Position numbers and translations under genes: made by a program. Of a DNA stretch of 18,808 nucleotides, positions 15,267 to 18,808 are shown one piece after another. The number at the start of each line of letters is the position of its first letter. Position 1 is the stretch's first letter. The stretch spans positions 1 through 18,808 of the forward strand of contig CALAEY010000094.1 of assembly GCA_937891085.1 (NCBI GenBank), read 5' to 3'. The notes beneath the pieces were generated by a model. It made no database searches. It was given only the letters and a program-made list of their open reading frames with translations, and was not told where the DNA came from. This DNA comes from an uncultured Prevotellaceae bacterium. Lineage in GTDB: Bacteria > Bacteroidota > Bacteroidia > Bacteroidales > Bacteroidaceae.

Positions 15267-15296
15267 AGTTATTTTAAATTATGAATTATAAATAAT

Positions 15297-15331
15297 AATT
15301 GTCAATTCTCAATCGTCAATTGTCAATTGTT
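15297..15331. repeat. 7-bp tandem repeat (AATTGTC) between btuB-like and btuG-like genes
   Basis: Five consecutive 7-nt units on the plus strand: AATTGTC, AATTCTC, AATCGTC, AATTGTC, AATTGTT. The array abuts the btuB-like stop codon and lies 30 nt from the btuG-like ATG. Confidence 0.88.
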
Positions 15332-17335
15332 TTAAATCTCCACGCTCAACGTCAGCTTAAAGCTTCTTCCTGGCATAGGATAGCTCTTCACGATGCTATA
15401 TTGCTTATTGCCAAGGTTCACCACCTCCCCACGCAGGGAGAGCAAAGCTCCCTTCCAGTGGAAGTTGCGATAGAGCGACACACCATATTCTATATACCCA
15501 TCCAGCATGTTTTGCTTTGTGTTCACCTCTGTGGTGTAACGGTTGCTTACGCCTGTAGCATGGACGGAAGCATTGAGCCACGGATTTTCCCAAGCCAGCG
15601 AGGCTGCACCTGAGTGCCGAGGGGTATAAGGTATCTGGTTCTCATAGCTGAGTGACTCCTTCATAGTCTTATCCACCGCATACTGGTAGGTATAAGAGCC
15701 ATTAAGCAACAGATGATGTTCCTCTGCCAAGCGAAAGTCGGCATCCAGATTCACATCCGTTCCCCAGATATGCACCTTACCCATGTTGAGCATCGTCCAA
15801 TAGAACATATTGTAGGGCTTAGCCACAATCTTGTCCTTCACGTAGTTGAAGTAGCCATCTGCAGACACCTGTACACTGCTCAGCAATCCATCGCCTTGCC
15901 ACAGATAGGTAGCTCCCACATTGTACTGACGGGCGATTTCAGGGTTAAGATCCCTGCTGCCTAAACGGTCGAAATAGTTCTCTGTGAAGGTAGCTACGCG
16001 GAACACATCCTTGTAGGAGGCACGCAGATAAAGCTCCTCATCTGCCAAAGCCTTCCACGAGAGTGAAAGCGAGGGCGAGAAGCGATGTGCATCCTTCGAT
16101 GGATTGCCTACCTTCGTCTTGTTCCAATAGTCGGAGCGTAGAAGCACAGCTGTTACAGCGAGTCTGTCCACATGCCAGCGCCCAGAGAGGGTCTGAAGCA
16201 CCGTGTGACGCAGAGGTTTCGACTTCAGATTCGCATTGGCATTCAAGGTATTGTAAGCATAGTCGCCTGCATAGCTGAAGGCCAGATGCTCCGTAGGCTC
16301 ATACATCAAGACAGCAGAGCCGTAGTACTCACGCTGGTAGTATTTGTTGTTCAGCTCCCCTCCAGGATACTGTCCACCCTCATCATGATAGTGCGAGTAG
16401 GCCCAGTTGAACTTCCCATTCAGCAGCAGCGAGAAGCCGCTTTCCCATTGCGTCTTATAGTTGGCTTGCGTGAAAAAGTTGCGATCCATCTCCTTCTCAT
16501 GTCCAAAGGGGTTATAGAGTATCACAGGACCTGGCAGCTCACGCCATGACTGGTAGTAATACACCTTGCCATTCAAGGTGGAGTTTGCCGAAGGGCGCAC
16601 ATAGACATTACCCTCCGTGCGCCACGTCTCTATCTGATTGTTCGTGCGTTTCTCATCCGTGATGTTCTCGCCATTCACCAGTTTGAAAGGGTACTGATTG
16701 TCCGCACGCAGGTAGTCGCCACTCACAGAGGCCGATACCTTCTCACTGAGTTTCTGATCGTAGCGCATGAAAGGATTCAGCATGCCGAAAGAACCCGTCT
16801 TCACCTCAGCCTTCAGATGGTAGTTCTTATCCACCAAGTCGGGCAGCAAGGTCTGCAGACGCAGCGTAGCAGCTGATGCTACTGTTCGGGCGGGAAGGAA
16901 AATATCTTCATTGTCGCCAATGGCCAGAGAGAGCGAGCGGATATTGTCGAGCGTGAAGCGTGAGAGATCTACCTGTCCGCTCTGAAGGTCGCTTACTGCC
17001 ACCCCATCGTAGGCCACAGCCGTATGCTGAGAGCCCAGGCTTCGCACAGAGACGGTCTTCACACCACCTGCTCCGCCATAGTCCTTCACGTTCACGCCAG
17101 AGAAGCGTCGCAGCGCATCGCTAAGGTCGGTGATGCCTTGTTGCAACAACTGCTGATTGTTCACCTGCTGGAAAGGTGCCGTACTGGTCAAGTTACGGCG
17201 CTGTTCTCCACGAACGGTGACCTCTCGCAGCGTACGTCCCTTAGTCACAAGCGTGTCGTTCTGTGATACCCCTTTGAAGGGCATCATTCCAGCAAGCAGC
17301 AAGGCCAGCAACCATTTATAAGACGTTCTCAGCAT
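15332..17335 (-). CDS. btuB: BtuB-like TonB-dependent outer membrane cobalamin receptor
   Basis: Outer membrane barrel for TonB-driven corrinoid import. The 667-residue product has a signal peptide ending near VSQ (24/25), a TonB-box-like TLREVTVRGE (35-44) and a plug domain containing DLSDALRRFSGVNVKDYGG and VSVRSLGSQHTAVAYDGV. A barrel of about 22 strands follows, ending in the typical LTLSVEI. The reading frame is open upstream to 17503, but that stretch is the cobalamin riboswitch. ATG 17335 begins a proper signal peptide (MLRTSYKWLLALLLAG) and is the start. It leads the operon btuB-btuG-btuF-btuC, and the riboswitch directly upstream sets its likely ligand and regulation. Confidence 0.92.
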   Translation of the reverse strand: MLRTSYKWLLALLLAGMMPFKGVSQNDTLVTKGRTLREVTVRGEQRRNLTSTAPFQQVNNQQLLQQGITDLSDALRRFSGVNVKDYGGAGGVKTVSVRSLGSQHTAVAYDGVAVSDLQSGQVDLSRFTLDNIRSLSLAIGDNEDIFLPARTVASAATLRLQTLLPDLVDKNYHLKAEVKTGSFGMLNPFMRYDQKLSEKVSASVSGDYLRADNQYPFKLVNGENITDEKRTNNQIETWRTEGNVYVRPSANSTLNGKVYYYQSWRELPGPVILYNPFGHEKEMDRNFFTQANYKTQWESGFSLLLNGKFNWAYSHYHDEGGQYPGGELNNKYYQREYYGSAVLMYEPTEHLAFSYAGDYAYNTLNANANLKSKPLRHTVLQTLSGRWHVDRLAVTAVLLRSDYWNKTKVGNPSKDAHRFSPSLSLSWKALADEELYLRASYKDVFRVATFTENYFDRLGSRDLNPEIARQYNVGATYLWQGDGLLSSVQVSADGYFNYVKDKIVAKPYNMFYWTMLNMGKVHIWGTDVNLDADFRLAEEHHLLLNGSYTYQYAVDKTMKESLSYENQIPYTPRHSGAASLAWENPWLNASVHATGVSNRYTTEVNTKQNMLDGYIEYGVSLYRNFHWKGALLSLRGEVVNLGNKQYSIVKSYPMPGRSFKLTLSVEI

Positions 17336-17398
17336 CTCGATGTTATGTGGTAAATTAGTGACCGCGCACCATCCTCGCAGTGCCTCGGCATAACAATA

Positions 17399-17587
17399 GG
17401 TTTTGCAGGTCTTCTGACTTACGCCAACCCCATCCGTCTTCCCATCTGTCTCCAGACAGTGACTATTTGCAGATTTCTCGACAGGGTTTACTGCGGCGTT
17501 CACAGCAGCGGGACTGTTCGGGACTTACACCCGATTCCCTTTTCATCCCCCTTCTCAGTAGCTTCGTGAGCAGAGGGACACAAAACC
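17399..17587 (-). promoter_or_regulatory. Cobalamin riboswitch
   Basis: On the minus strand the closing stem P1 is GGTTTTG/CAAAACC (17581-17587 with 17399-17405). The core block GAATCGGGTGTAAGTCCCGA followed by ACAGTCCCGCTGCTGTGA lies at 17500-17538. A GTCACTGTCTGGAGACAG-type stem is at 17438-17463, and the B12 box AGTCAGAAGACCTGC is at 17405-17419. These are the diagnostic elements of the family. The 63 nt between P1 and the btuB ATG can form a small hairpin with GCAC/GTGC arms that could serve as the expression platform (inference). Binding of cobalamin should repress the operon. P1 begins at about the predicted transcription start. Confidence 0.97.
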
Positions 17588-17591
17588 GATG

Positions 17592-17623
17592 CAAATATAC
17601 ACCTTTATTTATTACGCTGCAAA
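17592..17623 (-). promoter_or_regulatory. Complete Bacteroidetes promoter for the cobalamin operon
   Basis: On the minus strand the -33 box TTTG (complement of 17620-17623) is followed by a 20-bp spacer and the -7 box TATATTTG (complement of 17592-17599). The predicted start falls near 17587, the first base of riboswitch stem P1. The promoter is set between the upstream terminator and the riboswitch. Confidence 0.8.
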
Positions 17624-17632
17624 AAAGGACAC

Positions 17633-17670
17633 AAAAAAAAGCGTTGCCCTTTCTCACGAGAGAGCAACGC
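17633..17670 (-). terminator. Intrinsic terminator of the CoA-transferase gene
   Basis: On the minus strand GCGTTGC (17664-17670) pairs with GCAACGC (17641-17647), with an inner TCTC/GAGA pairing, and eight Ts follow (17633-17640). It begins 35 nt after the CoA-transferase stop and insulates that gene from the cobalamin promoter. Confidence 0.9.
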
Positions 17671-17705
17671 CAAATCTCATCTTATTACAATGCAAAAACT
17701 ATATT

Positions 17706-18808
17706 TTACTTTACATATTCTGCGAAATCCGTCAGGTGCATGTCGCCCTTACGCTCCAGCGTATCGTGCATAGCGAAAGCAGCAGGCAGATAGTGACGGG
17801 TCTGACCCATCTTCGCCATCTTGAGGTAGTCCCACAACAGCTGCTTGTAGTCTGGGTGAGCACACTTCTCGATGATTTCCTGAGCGCGCTCGTATGGGCT
17901 CTTACCACGAAGGTCGGCCACACCCTGCTCAGTAGCAATGATGTTCACGTCATGCTCGGTGTGATCCAGATGGCTCACGAAAGGCACGATAGAGCTGATC
18001 TTACCACCCTTAGCCACACTTGGACAGGTGAAAATGCTGATGTAAGCGTTGCGCTCGAAGTCGCCGCTGCCGCCGATACCGTTCATCATCTTGATGCCGC
18101 TGATGTGGGTAGAGTTGGCATTGCCGTAGAGGTCAACCTCTAAGGCAGTATTGATAGCAATCACACCCAGTCGGCGGATAATCTCAGGAGAGTTAGAAAT
18201 CTCGCTCTGACGCAGCGTCAGGTGGTTCTTGAAGTAGTCCATGTTGTCATAGATCTGCATCAGGCACTCATTACTTACGGTCAGTGAGCAAGCAGAAGCA
18301 TCTATCACACGACCTTCCAGCATCATGCCCACCACGCTGTCTTGCAGCACCTCGGTATAGATGTTGAAGTTAGGCACATGCTTGTCCTGGCCCAGAGCAC
18401 CGAGGATAGCGTTAGCAGTAGAGCCCACACCGCTCTGCAAAGGCAGGAAGCTCTTGGGGATGATGCCCCGGTGCATATCCTCTACCAGGAACTCAGCCAC
18501 ATTGTAGCCAATCTTGTCGGTGATAGGGTCGTTGTCCTTGAAGGCACGTGCCTCGTCAGGCAGGTTGCACTCCACCACGCCCACTACCTTACTGGCAGGA
18601 ATCTCCACGTAAGGCACACCGATGCGGTCGCTTACCTTCGTGATAGGGATGGCCAGACGGGAAGGAGGATCCAGCGGCTCATACACGTCGTGCAGGTACT
18701 TGGCATTAGGATTGTGGAAAGCATTCAGCTCCAGGATAACCCCCTTCTTGGCCAGACGGGCAGCCGTTGGAGAGATACCACCAGCAGCAGTCAGATAAGC
18801 CTTGCAAG
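17706..18808 (-). CDS. Acetyl-CoA hydrolase/CoA-transferase family (partial, N-terminus outside window)
   Basis: Enzyme that transfers CoA between short-chain acids, or hydrolyses acetyl-CoA. In Bacteroidales such proteins often act as succinate, acetate or propionate CoA-transferases. The visible 366 residues run through the window edge without a start, beginning CKAYLTAAGGISPTAARL; the GTG at 18686 is internal. Family features are the CoA-binding loop SGVGSTANAILGALG, the catalytic-glutamate motif NIYTEVLQD (the E is residue 152 of the visible part) and MNGIGGSGDFERNAY. The full family length is about 500 residues, so roughly 130 are missing. An intrinsic terminator follows. The exact acyl specificity cannot be read from sequence. 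Confidence 0.93.
   Translation of the reverse strand, partial: CKAYLTAAGGISPTAARLAKKGVILELNAFHNPNAKYLHDVYEPLDPPSRLAIPITKVSDRIGVPYVEIPASKVVGVVECNLPDEARAFKDNDPITDKIGYNVAEFLVEDMHRGIIPKSFLPLQSGVGSTANAILGALGQDKHVPNFNIYTEVLQDSVVGMMLEGRVIDASACSLTVSNECLMQIYDNMDYFKNHLTLRQSEISNSPEIIRRLGVIAINTALEVDLYGNANSTHISGIKMMNGIGGSGDFERNAYISIFTCPSVAKGGKISSIVPFVSHLDHTEHDVNIIATEQGVADLRGKSPYERAQEIIEKCAHPDYKQLLWDYLKMAKMGQTRHYLPAAFAMHDTLERKGDMHLTDFAEYVK

Noticed and set aside
17336..17503. Upstream extension of the btuB-like reading frame
   Set aside because: The open frame is the cobalamin riboswitch; a proper signal peptide starts only at 17335.

Overview
The window looks like a chromosomal segment from a Bacteroidales bacterium (Bacteroidaceae/Prevotellaceae-like). 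The clues are a SusC/SusD pair, a surface cobalamin-binding lipoprotein of the BtuG type, Bacteroidetes-type promoters (TAnnTTTG -7 boxes, two of them with a TTTG -33 box 20 bp upstream), weak AT-rich ribosome-binding regions, and a DUF4250 miniprotein. Species cannot be fixed from the sequence alone.

Layout. (1) 1-7188, plus strand: methionine aminopeptidase (map), then a SusC-like TonB-dependent receptor and its SusD-like lipoprotein with no polysaccharide-degrading enzyme or regulator beside them, then lepA (EF4) from its own promoter. (2) 7196-9786, minus strand: a two-gene potassium uptake unit, trkH then trkA, convergent with lepA. (3) 9789-11355, plus strand: a stand-alone long-form tryptophan synthase beta chain (TrpB2 type), divergent from trkH and closed by a strong bidirectional terminator. 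(4) 11371-11581, minus strand: a 58-residue DUF4250 protein with its own promoter. (5) 11660-17623, minus strand: a cobalamin uptake operon. It has a complete Bacteroidetes promoter, a cobalamin riboswitch, a BtuB-like outer membrane receptor, a BtuG-like Ig/beta-propeller lipoprotein, a BtuF-like binding lipoprotein and a BtuC-like permease. No BtuD ATPase lies in the window. (6) 17633-18808, minus strand: an acetyl-CoA hydrolase/CoA-transferase cut by the window edge and ended by an intrinsic terminator just before the cobalamin promoter.

How the parts work together. The cobalamin operon is the most coherent system: the surface lipoprotein captures corrinoid, the TonB receptor moves it across the outer membrane, the BtuF-like protein presents it to the BtuC permease, and the riboswitch should shut expression when cobalamin is plentiful. 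The neighbouring CoA-transferase could belong to the succinate-propionate pathway, whose mutase needs B12, but that link is inferred.

The least explained signal is a set of short tandem repeats (7- or 8-bp units such as AATTGTC and ATTGAGAG). They occupy all four intergenic junctions inside the minus-strand operons and are absent from the plus-strand junctions. At btuC an 8-bp array lies just inside the only ATG of the frame, so it could act as a frame-switching (phase-variable) tract. At btuF the only usable start codon, a TTG, sits inside such a repeat. I see no CRISPR array, insertion sequence, tRNA or rRNA.
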